This document shows positions 8,415 through 18,216 of a stretch of DNA of 64,000 nucleotides, in pieces (position 1 is the first letter of the stretch; every line of letters starts with the position of its first letter). Position numbers and translations under genes: made by a program. Where the stretch lies: contig JADJGF010000001.1 in NCBI GenBank assembly GCA_016708125.1, positions 1,014,001 to 1,078,000 of the forward strand, read 5' to 3'. Below the pieces are notes generated by a model that was not told where the DNA came from, did not search any database, and saw nothing but the letters and a program-made list of their open reading frames with translations. Origin of the DNA: Ignavibacteriota bacterium (lineage in GTDB: Bacteria; Bacteroidota; Ignavibacteria; Ignavibacteriales; Melioribacteraceae).

Positions 8415-11400
8415 TTATTTTAGCAACATCATCTTTTTAGATTGCACAAAATTTGTCGCTTCAATTCTATAAATGTAAACTCCGCTTGCTAAATTTGATC
8501 CGTTAAATGTTGTTTCATATTTTCCGACTTTCATGTTTTGATTTACCAAATCACTAATTTTTTGTCCGAGAATATTATAAATTGAAATTTTTACTTTACC
8601 TTCTTTAGGTATTGAAAAATTTATATTTGTAGTTGGATTAAATGGATTAGGATAATTCTGACTTAATTCAAATTTATTTGGAATTTTTTCATCATCTGAA
8701 ATATCTGATAGAAAATCTGTGTTAAATGTATAAACATCAGTTAATTGAATTGGATTATCGTATTCAATTGTTACAACATCACCCAAATGATAATTTGTAC
8801 CATAAAATACCAAAACCCAAGTTGCTAATTCATTGTACTGATCGGGACCATTATTTACTTGAATAACTTGATTTGGATTATACGGAGAATTGACAATTAT
8901 TCCATACATTCTGTTTGATAAATTCCATGAATAAAACGGATTTTGAGATCCATATCGCACTCTATCACGATAAGTCAGATTAACTTGAAATGGATTATTT
9001 GGATCTTCAACATTCCAAACTTCGAAAGGAATTCTAATTAAAAACGGTTCAGCAACTCCCGGATTTGGATTTAAAGGATTTGTTGCCAATGAAGTTGCAT
9101 TAATCATTGTGAAACAAGTCGCAATTTGTCCGCCTTCTTTTACAAAAATTATTTTTTGTCCGTTTACTTCAATACTATCCCAAACTCCGGTAAATCTTAA
9201 TTCATAATCTTGAATTAATTGACTTATATCATTTGTACCAACATTAAAGTTATCAATTGCCCTACTGGAAACAACACCACCAAAAACTGTATAATTTACA
9301 ATTGAAATATAATTTGTATTTGTAACGGGTTGTGTTGATAAATAACTTAATCCTGAAGGTGAGTTTAACTCTAGATTTGAAAATTCAATTGGGGAATCAA
9401 AACTTCCATTAACTTTTATGCTAAACCCATCAACAATTGGTTCATATCCATATGGCGCATCTTCTCCGGAATTAATATCTTTTCCATTTAGAATAGTTTC
9501 ATAATCTAAAACAATTTTATTTTGGGTTTGATTTGATAAATACCAATATTTTTCTGTCTTTGTTTGATTTAAAATTTCTCCGGTTAAAGTTGCGGTTCCG
9601 GAAGCATGAATGATTCCATTTCCCAGATTGAAATATGTTGGATCACCAGACTCAGCATAGTATTTTGACCAGCCATCATCATAAATTTCATAATCTATAG
9701 AAAATGTGGGATCAATAAAATCTATATTAACAGAAAATATTTCATCTCCAGCAAAAATTCCATTAGTTGATGTGTCTTTAGAACCCCAAATCACTCTATT
9801 ATTATTTATTATCGGAATAACTTCCCAAGAGGAATTATTTGCTTTAACATTTGATGCAGAATTAATTTTAACATTTGAGGGAAATGTAATACTTACTCCA
9901 TCTGAATAATCATAATCAACAGCAACTAAATTTAAAATAAAATATAAGTTTAGTTTTCCGCTTTCCGCATAAACAGAAGGCTGTGGAATTATTGTAGAAC
10001 CGGTTAAATCATTTGGTTTGCCAAGTGTTTTATTTAATGAATCGACTTTTTTCCATTCTCCGCTTTCATCCATGTAATAATCTTGAGTTCCAAATTTAAT
10101 TTCATAAATATTTCCGGTAATTTTTGTCGGATCAATAATTTCAATTTCCGCACTTACATTTGAGTTGCCAATTGTTTGTTTTCCATGAAGAACATCTAAA
10201 TATTTAAAACCATATTCATCCGGTTTAAATATTTTGCTCGCAACTTTATAAGAAGTCTCAATTACTTTATTGTCAGTTTCATTGTAAAAATATGATGAAA
10301 TTCCGTAATAATAATTTTTCCCAATAAGCAAATTCATATCGTAATAATAATCTTTATCAATATAAAAATTATCTGGAATTCCCGAATTTGTACCTCTAAT
10401 TATTATTGAATCATTTGCTTCATTATTTATTAGTGTTATGTTATCATTTATATCAAAGGTGTAAACCAGTTTATTAAAAAATTCTGCGCCTTGTTCATAA
10501 TTTAGTTCAAATATTCTAAATCCTTGAAATTTATATCCGTAGTTTGAATAATTTTCAATTGTTTCGTTTGAGATAATATTCAACTTAAACTGTTCTTCGT
10601 TATCAGAATTTATAAATTCAATATCCGGAACGTATTGTTCAAATTCTGCCTGCATTGTATTTACATTATAATTTGGATAGTTTTCCTGTAAATGTTGCGC
10701 ATATTCTTTTAGTGCTGTAATTGAATTAAGCCTATCAGTTCCGGTATTTGCAAATTCTGCAATTACAACTTCTTGGGTTTCTCCGGCAGCTAAATTAAAT
10801 GATCCGCATGTAAATATTGATCTTCGATCACCTGGTGCTTGAAAAATCCCATCAATCCAACCTTCACCAATGATTGGATTACCGGCTAAAGTAAATTTCG
10901 TAATTTTCTTTGTTGTTGGATCAACTATAGGTTCTCCCGTCACTGGTATCAAGGCTTTCATTATATTATACATTTGAAAAGAACCATTTTGATAATCTCC
11001 CAAATTTGGATCGTGATAAGTTTGGCTTCCACCGATAAAATAAAATGAAGTACTAATATTCTGATTTTTAAAACCTGGTTTTAATTGTCCATCAAAAAAA
11101 GCAACACTTCCGGTTTCTTCAACAATTGGTCCTTGTAAAAATTGAAATCCAACAGCCGGAGAAATTGCACCATAAACTGCATCATCTTCATCCCCGTTAT
11201 AAGAATACATTAAATTAAGTAATGTATCAAATCCAACAAAATCATCACCGGCATCTCCTAAATCTATATCAGCCCATTGTGAGATGTACATTTCTTTAAA
11301 TTCTTTATCACTTTTATTTATCAATTTATATTTCTTAAAAATTACATCCTTAAAAACACCGGGTGCATTAAATCCCCAAATTGTAACTTGCATTTCAATT

Positions 11401-12053
11401 TTCATTGGATCGGAGCCATATAAACTTTGCGAAATAAAAGGATCAAAATCATTTGCAACATACCAAAGAGTTTGGTCAGCTCCGGGAACTCCGGGAATAT
11501 CAATTTCCGGTTCGTAAATTCCGTTATTATTTTTATCTTCAAACGGAGCTCCAAATTCTGCCGGCCATTCATTCCAATCTTTTTCATATTGGGCACGAAT
11601 TTCATCAATAGGTTTTTGTTCATCCTCAAATTCGGAAGATAGGGAAATAGTTTTATAATATTTTCTCACTCGGTAAACTCTAACGCTTTCATCATTTGGA
11701 TCTTGAATAGTTCCATCATCAAAAACTTTTCCGCCAACTAATCCTTGAGAATATGTTGAACCACCAACACGAATTTCTTCATCAATTTTTGCTCCCCAAA
11801 CTATACCAGATTCGAATACAGCTCTTTTATCAGTTCCCTTAGGATATTCAAATCCATTGTTCCCAGTCGGATCGATATCCGTATTTCCGTCATTGTAAAA
11901 AAATGAAGAAACATTATTAACATTGAATTTTGAAAAGTGGCTAATTGCAGATTTTTTGTTAACATTTTCTGTTTTGTTGATCGGCAATTTTTTTTGTGCT
12001 AAAAAGTTATTAGAAATAATCACAAGGATTAAAAACAGAAGAAGTTTTTTCAT
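8415..12053 (-). CDS. Large secreted protein with type A C-terminal sorting domain
   Basis: 1212 residues. The signal peptide is MKKLLLFLILVIISNNFLAQ. The last ~85 residues form a type A T9SS-style sorting domain: QNYPNPFNPTT, a KVKISIYNILGQK strand, SNLASGVYIYRIE and a final Lys-rich MMLLK. It is therefore predicted to cross the outer membrane by the Por/type IX route and be attached to or released from the surface. The middle ~1000 residues show no enzyme motif I recognise; they are rich in Asn, Asp, Tyr and beta-prone stretches and contain Asp/Asn loops (for example DKNNNGIYEPEIDIPG) that could bind calcium. The function is unknown; a surface structural or adhesive role is an inference. 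It is a single-gene unit ending at the palindrome. Confidence 0.85.
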   Translation of the reverse strand: MKKLLLFLILVIISNNFLAQKKLPINKTENVNKKSAISHFSKFNVNNVSSFFYNDGNTDIDPTGNNGFEYPKGTDKRAVFESGIVWGAKIDEEIRVGGSTYSQGLVGGKVFDDGTIQDPNDESVRVYRVRKYYKTISLSSEFEDEQKPIDEIRAQYEKDWNEWPAEFGAPFEDKNNNGIYEPEIDIPGVPGADQTLWYVANDFDPFISQSLYGSDPMKIEMQVTIWGFNAPGVFKDVIFKKYKLINKSDKEFKEMYISQWADIDLGDAGDDFVGFDTLLNLMYSYNGDEDDAVYGAISPAVGFQFLQGPIVEETGSVAFFDGQLKPGFKNQNISTSFYFIGGSQTYHDPNLGDYQNGSFQMYNIMKALIPVTGEPIVDPTTKKITKFTLAGNPIIGEGWIDGIFQAPGDRRSIFTCGSFNLAAGETQEVVIAEFANTGTDRLNSITALKEYAQHLQENYPNYNVNTMQAEFEQYVPDIEFINSDNEEQFKLNIISNETIENYSNYGYKFQGFRIFELNYEQGAEFFNKLVYTFDINDNITLINNEANDSIIIRGTNSGIPDNFYIDKDYYYDMNLLIGKNYYYGISSYFYNETDNKVIETSYKVASKIFKPDEYGFKYLDVLHGKQTIGNSNVSAEIEIIDPTKITGNIYEIKFGTQDYYMDESGEWKKVDSLNKTLGKPNDLTGSTIIPQPSVYAESGKLNLYFILNLVAVDYDYSDGVSITFPSNVKINSASNVKANNSSWEVIPIINNNRVIWGSKDTSTNGIFAGDEIFSVNIDFIDPTFSIDYEIYDDGWSKYYAESGDPTYFNLGNGIIHASGTATLTGEILNQTKTEKYWYLSNQTQNKIVLDYETILNGKDINSGEDAPYGYEPIVDGFSIKVNGSFDSPIEFSNLELNSPSGLSYLSTQPVTNTNYISIVNYTVFGGVVSSRAIDNFNVGTNDISQLIQDYELRFTGVWDSIEVNGQKIIFVKEGGQIATCFTMINATSLATNPLNPNPGVAEPFLIRIPFEVWNVEDPNNPFQVNLTYRDRVRYGSQNPFYSWNLSNRMYGIIVNSPYNPNQVIQVNNGPDQYNELATWVLVFYGTNYHLGDVVTIEYDNPIQLTDVYTFNTDFLSDISDDEKIPNKFELSQNYPNPFNPTTNINFSIPKEGKVKISIYNILGQKISDLVNQNMKVGKYETTFNGSNLASGVYIYRIEATNFVQSKKMMLLK

Positions 12054-12157
12054 TTAAACCTCAATGTATTTAAAAATTTTTACTTTGAATAAGTTATAAT
12101 TATCTCATTAAAAATCAATTGATTTTTTCAGTATCAAATTTTTAAGATGAAATAATT

Positions 12158-13015
12158 CTATTTATTAAGTTCTGCTTTATACAATTCCAAATTGCTTAAT
12201 TGTTCTTCATCCAATTTCGGATATTCAATTTTAAGTTTTTTCAACTTATCAATTATAATTTCGGAAATTGCAAAACGTGTAAACCATTTATTATCGGCGG
12301 GAATTATATGCCACGGTGCATATTTTGTGTTGGTTTCGGAAATTGCATCTTCATAACATTTTTGATATTCATCCCAAAGTTCTCGTTCTTTCAAATCTGC
12401 AGAAGAAAATTTCCAATTCTTTGAGGGTTTTTCTAATCTTTCTAAAAATCTTTTTTTCTGTTCATCTTTGGAAACATTTAAGAAAAATTTTAAAACTACA
12501 GTTCCGTTTTGGGAAAGATGCTTTTCAAAATTTCTTATTTGTTCATATCTGTCTTTCCAAATATTTTTTGTTAAAAATTCTTGAGGAATTTTTTGTGTTT
12601 TTACCAAATCGTGAACTTTTACAACCAAAACTTCTTCGTAATATGAACGATTAAAAATTCCTATTCTGCCTCTTTCGGGCAAGGATTTTGTTGTTCGCCA
12701 TAAATAATCATGATCAATTTCTTCAGTCGAAGGCTGTTTAAAACTAAAAACTTGTGTTCCTTGCGGATTTAATCCGCTCATTACATGTTTAATTGCGCTG
12801 TCTTTTCCGGCGGCATCCATTGCCTGAAAAATTAACAATAAACTGTACTCATTATGTGCATAAAATTTATCTTGAAGTTCCGCAATTATTTCAATGTTCT
12901 TTTTTAACTTTTTCTCAGTTTCTTTTTTTGATTTTAATTCTCCCGTAAAGTTTGGACTAAAATCTTTTAATTTTAATTTCTTTGCTTCCTTTACTTTAAA
13001 ATCACTGATTTTCAT
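12158..13015 (-). CDS. Polyphosphate kinase 2 (PPK2)
   Basis: 285 residues from the chosen start. Walker A is FQAMDAAGKDSAIKH (residues 63-77), the Walker B-like segment is RIGIFNRSYYEEVLVV, and the lid region contains RWKF-like KNWKFSSADLKER. This is the one-domain PPK2 layout, resembling the nucleotide mono/diphosphate-phosphorylating class III enzymes that use polyphosphate to make NDP or NTP. An ATG four codons upstream (13027) is possible, but the bases AGGGAAAAA between the two form a ribosome-binding site correctly placed for the second ATG, so 13015 is preferred. It is a single gene with an AT-rich 331-bp gap upstream. Confidence 0.9.
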   Translation of the reverse strand: MKISDFKVKEAKKLKLKDFSPNFTGELKSKKETEKKLKKNIEIIAELQDKFYAHNEYSLLLIFQAMDAAGKDSAIKHVMSGLNPQGTQVFSFKQPSTEEIDHDYLWRTTKSLPERGRIGIFNRSYYEEVLVVKVHDLVKTQKIPQEFLTKNIWKDRYEQIRNFEKHLSQNGTVVLKFFLNVSKDEQKKRFLERLEKPSKNWKFSSADLKERELWDEYQKCYEDAISETNTKYAPWHIIPADNKWFTRFAISEIIIDKLKKLKIEYPKLDEEQLSNLELYKAELNK

Positions 13016-13027
13016 TTTTTCCCTCAT

Positions 13028-13358
13028 TTTACATGTAATAATTACTGATTAAAATTAAACTTTTTGAAATCTAATTACTAATTTTTTGTAAATATATAAA
13101 AATTAACTATTGCGCAATAATATTCATTTTACCAGAAATCAAATTTGTTTTTCCAGAATAAATAGAAATAAACTTAAATTAAATAAAATGTTCGATTTCA
13201 ATTCAAAATCGCGACTTTAAATCAAACTTCAATAAGTATCCAAATCACATTTAAAAATATTATATCTAAATAATCGGATTAAAATATCGATAATAATACA
13301 AATAACAAGTTGGTTCGATTTTTGTATAATTAATGAAAATTTATTCCTCGGAGTCTTA
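13028..13358. other. 331-bp AT-rich gap between divergent genes
   Basis: No convincing gene is present. The region must hold promoters for both the PPK2 gene (-) and the unknown 238-residue gene (+). A perfect 12-bp palindrome TATTGCGCAATA lies at 13108-13119 and could be an operator. A TGTATAAT sequence at 13323-13330 lies 28 nt before the ATG on the + strand and is a candidate -10 element; no matching -35 was found. Confidence 0.5.
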
Positions 13359-14075
13359 ATGGAAACCCTAAATTTAAGTACATTTATTAAAGCCGCTGAT
13401 GATTTAGAACTTAGCAAATATAGGGTTTTGGCTGTTTTAAGAAATTATTCCGATTCTTTACACAAAAATAAACTTTACCCCGCTCTTGCAGAACTTATTT
13501 CCATCAAAAATGAACTTGAACTTTTAATTGAACAAATGTCTCTTTTTGATACGGAATTTATTTTAAATCTCAATTTTTCCGAATTTTCCGATAATTTTGA
13601 TTCAGAACAACCAAGTAAATTTAATGATGCTGATTTGGATGTTGTTGCAGATTTTATAAGATGGGCTCTTCCGGAAATTAAAACTTCTATTTCCGAAGGA
13701 AAAGCAATTTTCGACTTTGTAGACGAAAATATTACACTTAAGGAAATTGGTGTAATGCCAAAAAATAAAGACGAAGGCTATTTTATGATTCAAGATTTAA
13801 AGCATGATTTGCTGAAAATCTACAAATTTGAAATGACTTTATTTTCTACTGCGGAAAATCCATTAAGAACCTTAAAAAGTAAGTTGGTTGATTTAATCAG
13901 TTTGAAAGCCCCGGAAGCAAATTCTCCGTTAGATATAAAACACAATTTGATTGAAAAATTCCCGGAATTACAAAATCCGGCAACATTTTATTTTGAATCT
14001 TCAATTGATTTTCCTTTTGCTGAAACAATATTGCCGGTTGCAAAAAGAAAACTTGTTAAAACTTTGGCAATGTAA
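13359..14075 (+). CDS. Unknown cytoplasmic protein
   Basis: 238 residues with no signal peptide and no membrane segment. It begins METLNLSTFIKAADDLELSKYRVLAVLRNYSD and appears mostly alpha-helical, with an acidic first half. I recognise no motif and assign no function. The ATG is preceded by TCGGAGTC, a good ribosome-binding site, so the gene is likely real. Upstream it is divergent from the PPK2 gene; downstream, 122 bp separate it from the large histidine kinase. Codon use looks like that of its neighbours. Confidence 0.7.
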   Translation: METLNLSTFIKAADDLELSKYRVLAVLRNYSDSLHKNKLYPALAELISIKNELELLIEQMSLFDTEFILNLNFSEFSDNFDSEQPSKFNDADLDVVADFIRWALPEIKTSISEGKAIFDFVDENITLKEIGVMPKNKDEGYFMIQDLKHDLLKIYKFEMTLFSTAENPLRTLKSKLVDLISLKAPEANSPLDIKHNLIEKFPELQNPATFYFESSIDFPFAETILPVAKRKLVKTLAM

Positions 14076-14197
14076 TTCATTTTAACTAATTCCTTGAAAT
14101 TTAGTTTACTTTTCATAATTTTCGCTATTACTTAATTAATAATTTTATTATTTGGATTTGTTTTAAGTAATATTGTACCAATTAATTAAAAAAGTAA

Positions 14198-17053
14198 ATG
14201 CAAAGAAAAAAATCTTACCAACAAGATTTAGAAAACCTTAAAATTTATTCCATTTATCTCAATTCTTCTTTAATAATTAGTGATATTAATAAAAATGCCG
14301 TTAGTTTGCTGGGATATAAAAAGAGCGAAATTATTGGCAAAACGTATTTTTTTCTTGTTGAAAAAACCGAACAAATATATTTAAAGGAATTATTTAAGAA
14401 ATTTTTAAATAGTAAAAATCTTCAAATAAGTTTTGAAATAATAAATACAAAAAAAGATAATTCAAAAATTTGGATTAAAGCAACCGGAACAAAAATCAAT
14501 TTAATAGATGAAATCAAAATTCTGCTTTCGTTTTCTGATATCACAAAAGAAAAAAAATATAATAGTTTGATTGAAGAATTGCATAATTGCTCACAAAATT
14601 TCAGTTTGGATTCAAAACAAAATATTAAAAATACCTTAAATACAATCGGCAGAATTTTAAATACAAAATTTTTATTATTTACAAAAAGCAACGGCGAAGT
14701 AATTTATAATTTTTCAAAGTTTAAAAATATAGACGAAGAAATTTGTTCATCGGAAATTATAAAAAGTATTTGCAGCCAAAAAATTTACAAATCAAGTAAA
14801 AACAATATTTATATAAAAGATTTATCAACATTAAATTTTGGCAAGCTAAACAATTTTATAAAATCAAATAAACTTAGAACATATTTTGGAAAAGTTGTAA
14901 AAACAGAAAATAAATATTTGGGAATGATTTGTGCTTTTTTCCAAAATAATTTTGTGCCGGATAAAATTGATTTTAAAATTTTAGATATTCTTAGCGCAAC
15001 TTTTGCAGTTGAAGAAACAAAAATTAATGCGCAAAATGTTTCTTTGGAAAATGAAGTACGATTTAAAAGTTTGTTCGAAAATTCTACAATCGGAATTTAC
15101 AGATCAACTCCGGCTGGAAAAATAGTTTTTGCAAATCCAAAATTTATAAGTTTATTGGGTTACGATTCGCTTGAAGATTTACAAAAAATTGATATAAATA
15201 AACAGCTTTATGTTAATCCCAAAAACCGAAGTGAATTTAGAAAAATTTTAGAATCCGAATATACAATTCACGGTTATTTAGAAAACTTAAAAAGAAAAAA
15301 TGGTTCAATTGTATATATTAGAGAAAGTTCAAGAGTTATTAAAAATGAAATTGATGGAAACATTTTATATTACGAAGGAACTATTGAAGATATTTCAAAT
15401 CAGAGAAAAATTGAAAATGTGTTAATTGAAAGTGAAGAAAAGTTTAGATCAGTTTTTCTATCAAGCGGATTTGGAATTTGTATAATTAATCCGAATAAAA
15501 AATTTATTGATGTTAATCCAAAATTCTGTGAAATTTTTGGATATACAAAAGAAGAATTATTGCAAAAAACATTCCTTGATATTACTCATCCGGATTTTAT
15601 TGATTCAAGTAAAAAATTAGTAATGGAATTATTTAAAGGAACGCAAAAACAAATTAAGATTGAAAAAAAATATTTAAGAAAAGATGGAAAGGAAATTTGG
15701 GCATCGTTAACTGTAAATTTATTAAAAGATAATTCAAGCGGTAAAACAAATTTATTGGGAATTGCAGAAGATATAACGGCAAGAATAAATTTTATAAATG
15801 AACTTAAAATAAAAGATGAAATTTTATCTGCGTTAAGTTTTTCTACGGAAACTTTTTTAAAAACACTTGATTGGCAAGCGAATATTAGTGAAGTTCTTAA
15901 AAGATTAAGCGAAAGTTTAAAAGTTAACCGAAGTTACGTTTATAAAAATTCATTATCAAAAAACGGCGATGTAATTTTTGGATTAAAATATGAATGGGTT
16001 GATAAAAATATTAAACCCGAAATTAATAATCCTTCATTCCAAAATTTTTCATACAAAAAGTTTAATCTGAAAAACCTTTACGATGCTTTATTGAAAAATG
16101 AAATTTTTGTAATTAACACAAACGATATTTCCAATAACGAAAAAAACTACTTAAGCATAAAAGTTGAAAAAACAATAATTGTTGTTCCCGTTTACGAATC
16201 CGATTCTTTATGGGGTTTTATGGGATTTGAAGATTTTAATTGTGAAAGAATTTGGTCGCATCAAGAAAAGGAAGCGATTAAAACTGCGGGAAATTTATTT
16301 GGCGTTGCAATAAAAAGAAAAATATTTGAAGAAGAATTATTAAAAGCAAAAATTAATGCGGAAGAAAGTGAAAAATTAAAATCGCAATTTTTGGCGCAAA
16401 TTTCTCATGAAATTAGATCTCCTATAAATTCAATTTTAAGTTTTACAACTTTGCTAAAAGAAGAAATTGATGGAAATATAAATTCCGAACTTCAATCAAG
16501 TTTTGAAATTATAGAATCTGCAGGAAACAGAATTACGCGCACAATTGATTTAATTTTAAACATGTCGGAAATTCAAACCAACACTTATGAATACATTCCG
16601 AGAAAAGTTGATATTTATGAAGAAATATTAATTCCGCTCGTAACGGAATTTCAAGGTGTCGCAATTTCAAAAGGAATAAATTTTCAGTTAATAAAAAAAT
16701 CTGAAAATAATATTTTGGAACTGGATCCATACACGGTTATGCAAATTTTTGCTAATCTTTTGGATAATGCAATTAAGTACACGAATAAAGGAAAAGTAAA
16801 AGTTGAAATAAATAAAAACAAAAAAGGAAATTTAATTGTAAATGTTGAAGATACCGGAATTGGTATTTCTGCAAAATATCTTCCAAAATTATTTAAACCA
16901 TTTTCACAAGAAGAGCAAGGCTACACAAGAAAATTTGAAGGCAACGGATTGGGTTTGGCTCTCGTTAAAAATTACTGCGAATTAAATAATGCAGAAATTT
17001 CCGTAACGAGTAAAAAAAATATTGGAACAATTTTTAAAGTTTGTTTTAATTAA
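14198..17053 (+). CDS. Multi-PAS/GAF sensor histidine kinase
   Basis: 951 residues, apparently cytoplasmic (no membrane segments seen). Order from N to C: PAS (about 14-125), GAF-like (about 130-280), PAS (about 288-405, RFKSLFENSTIGIYR), PAS (about 412-525, EKFRSVFLSSGFGI), GAF-like (about 545-710), HisKA with phosphoacceptor His737 in ISHEIRSPINS, and HATPase_c with N-box NLLDNAIKYTNKG, G1 EDTGIGIS, F-box LFKPFSQ and G2 GNGLGLALVK. All catalytic boxes are intact. It lacks a receiver domain, and no response regulator is adjacent, so it is an orphan kinase whose signal and partner cannot be told. A palindromic repeat follows. Confidence 0.92.
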   Translation: MQRKKSYQQDLENLKIYSIYLNSSLIISDINKNAVSLLGYKKSEIIGKTYFFLVEKTEQIYLKELFKKFLNSKNLQISFEIINTKKDNSKIWIKATGTKINLIDEIKILLSFSDITKEKKYNSLIEELHNCSQNFSLDSKQNIKNTLNTIGRILNTKFLLFTKSNGEVIYNFSKFKNIDEEICSSEIIKSICSQKIYKSSKNNIYIKDLSTLNFGKLNNFIKSNKLRTYFGKVVKTENKYLGMICAFFQNNFVPDKIDFKILDILSATFAVEETKINAQNVSLENEVRFKSLFENSTIGIYRSTPAGKIVFANPKFISLLGYDSLEDLQKIDINKQLYVNPKNRSEFRKILESEYTIHGYLENLKRKNGSIVYIRESSRVIKNEIDGNILYYEGTIEDISNQRKIENVLIESEEKFRSVFLSSGFGICIINPNKKFIDVNPKFCEIFGYTKEELLQKTFLDITHPDFIDSSKKLVMELFKGTQKQIKIEKKYLRKDGKEIWASLTVNLLKDNSSGKTNLLGIAEDITARINFINELKIKDEILSALSFSTETFLKTLDWQANISEVLKRLSESLKVNRSYVYKNSLSKNGDVIFGLKYEWVDKNIKPEINNPSFQNFSYKKFNLKNLYDALLKNEIFVINTNDISNNEKNYLSIKVEKTIIVVPVYESDSLWGFMGFEDFNCERIWSHQEKEAIKTAGNLFGVAIKRKIFEEELLKAKINAEESEKLKSQFLAQISHEIRSPINSILSFTTLLKEEIDGNINSELQSSFEIIESAGNRITRTIDLILNMSEIQTNTYEYIPRKVDIYEEILIPLVTEFQGVAISKGINFQLIKKSENNILELDPYTVMQIFANLLDNAIKYTNKGKVKVEINKNKKGNLIVNVEDTGIGISAKYLPKLFKPFSQEEQGYTRKFEGNGLGLALVKNYCELNNAEISVTSKKNIGTIFKVCFN

Positions 17054-17144
17054 AATTTAAAAATTCTGCACAACTCAATCATTTTAAATTTTTATCAAAT
17101 TTTAAATAAACTAAAAAATAATTGAGACTTGTGAAATTGTTCTC

Positions 17145-17227
17145 GTCATTCCCACGAACTTGCCTGCGGCAGGCAGGAGTGGGAGTCCATTAAGAATTCA
17201 ATAGATTCCCGTTTACACGGGAATGAC
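17145..17227. repeat. Dispersed palindromic repeat, long copy (R4)
   Basis: The outer arms are GTCATTCCC and GGGAATGAC, as in the copy at 1868-1931. The first half carries an extra palindrome TGCCTGC-GGCAGGCA inside its hairpin, also found in the partial copy at 3391-3444. It lies 90 bp after the histidine kinase stop and about 110 bp before the next gene. Confidence 0.8.
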
Positions 17228-17339
17228 ATTCCGTATATTGCAATAATTTCAAATTATTATATGTCACACTAAAAACTTTTTAGCATCTAAAAATTTTATT
17301 TATTTCTGTATTTTTGATATCAACAAAACAATATCTATT

Positions 17340-18155
17340 ATGACATTCATTCTAATTTTACTTTCGGCAATTTTTGTAAGCGGATTTGGTTCAATAGTTG
17401 GTTTCGGCGGCGGTGTTTTTATGATTCCAATTCTTGTAATTGTTTTTGGTTTTCCAATAAAAATTGCAATCGGTTCAGTTGTGGTTTCGTTAATTCCATC
17501 TGCAATAATTTCAACTTTATTCAACTTAAATAAAAATAATATTGATTACAAAGCCGCAATCATTTTAGAAATTCCAACAATTTTTGGAACAATTCTCGGC
17601 GCATATTTAACAAAGATTTTATCTGTTGAATTTGTGGAAATTTTATTTTCCGTAGTTGTTCTTTTGATTGGTTACAGAATGATTAAACAATCAAAAACTT
17701 TGCGCAAAAAATATGATAAAAATTCATTCGTTTATAAAATGAATAGTTTTGGACCAAGTGTAATAAGAAAAACCAAAACTTCTGTTTACAAAATTAATTT
17801 TCTTATCAGCGGAATTTTTGGTTCTTTATCCGGAATGATTGCCGGATTTTTAGGAATTGGCGGAGGATTTTTAAAAGTTCCAATTATGACAGAAATCTTT
17901 CGTATGCCCGCATTTACTGCTTCCGCAACGGCTTTATTTATGATTTTATTTACAAGCATCAGCGGAAGTTTTAGTCATTATTTTTTAGGACATATTGAAT
18001 TTTCAAAAGCAATTCCGGTAATTGTGGGATTTTCGATCGGCGCATTTTTAGGAAATGTAATCACCACAAATATTTCTGAAAAGGTTTTAAAATTGATGAT
18101 TGGAATTGGACTTCTTCTTGCATCCGGTTCAATTATAATTAAAAAATTCTTTTAG
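17340..18155 (+). CDS. TSUP (TauE/SafE) family membrane permease
   Basis: 271 residues with about eight hydrophobic segments. Two inverted repeats each contain the family Gly-rich motif: GFGSIVGFGGGVFMIPIL near residue 20 and GMIAGFLGIGGGFLKVPIM near residue 165. TSUP permeases move sulfite, thiosulfate, sulfoacetate or related organic anions across the inner membrane; the substrate here is unknown. It heads a same-strand set with a universal stress protein (61 bp later), an antiporter-EIIA fusion and a degenerate kinase, which suggests stress- or ion-linked transport. Confidence 0.87.
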   Translation: MTFILILLSAIFVSGFGSIVGFGGGVFMIPILVIVFGFPIKIAIGSVVVSLIPSAIISTLFNLNKNNIDYKAAIILEIPTIFGTILGAYLTKILSVEFVEILFSVVVLLIGYRMIKQSKTLRKKYDKNSFVYKMNSFGPSVIRKTKTSVYKINFLISGIFGSLSGMIAGFLGIGGGFLKVPIMTEIFRMPAFTASATALFMILFTSISGSFSHYFLGHIEFSKAIPVIVGFSIGAFLGNVITTNISEKVLKLMIGIGLLLASGSIIIKKFF

Positions 18156-18216
18156 ATTTTACATTTGCTCTTTATATAAATTATAGCAATATTCTAACAA
18201 AAAAATAATTGAGAAA

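Noticed and set aside
13016..13027. Upstream ATG at 13027 as start of the PPK2 gene
   Set aside because: The bases between the two ATGs form an AGGGA ribosome-binding site fitting the second ATG; little is seen before the first.
13229..13417. Minus-strand frame of 62 codons across the 13-kb gap
   Set aside because: It overlaps the start of the real + strand gene and its composition looks like translated AT-rich spacer.
1868..17227. GTCATTCCC repeats as a CRISPR array
   Set aside because: Copies are kilobases apart, vary in length and have no regular spacers or cas genes.
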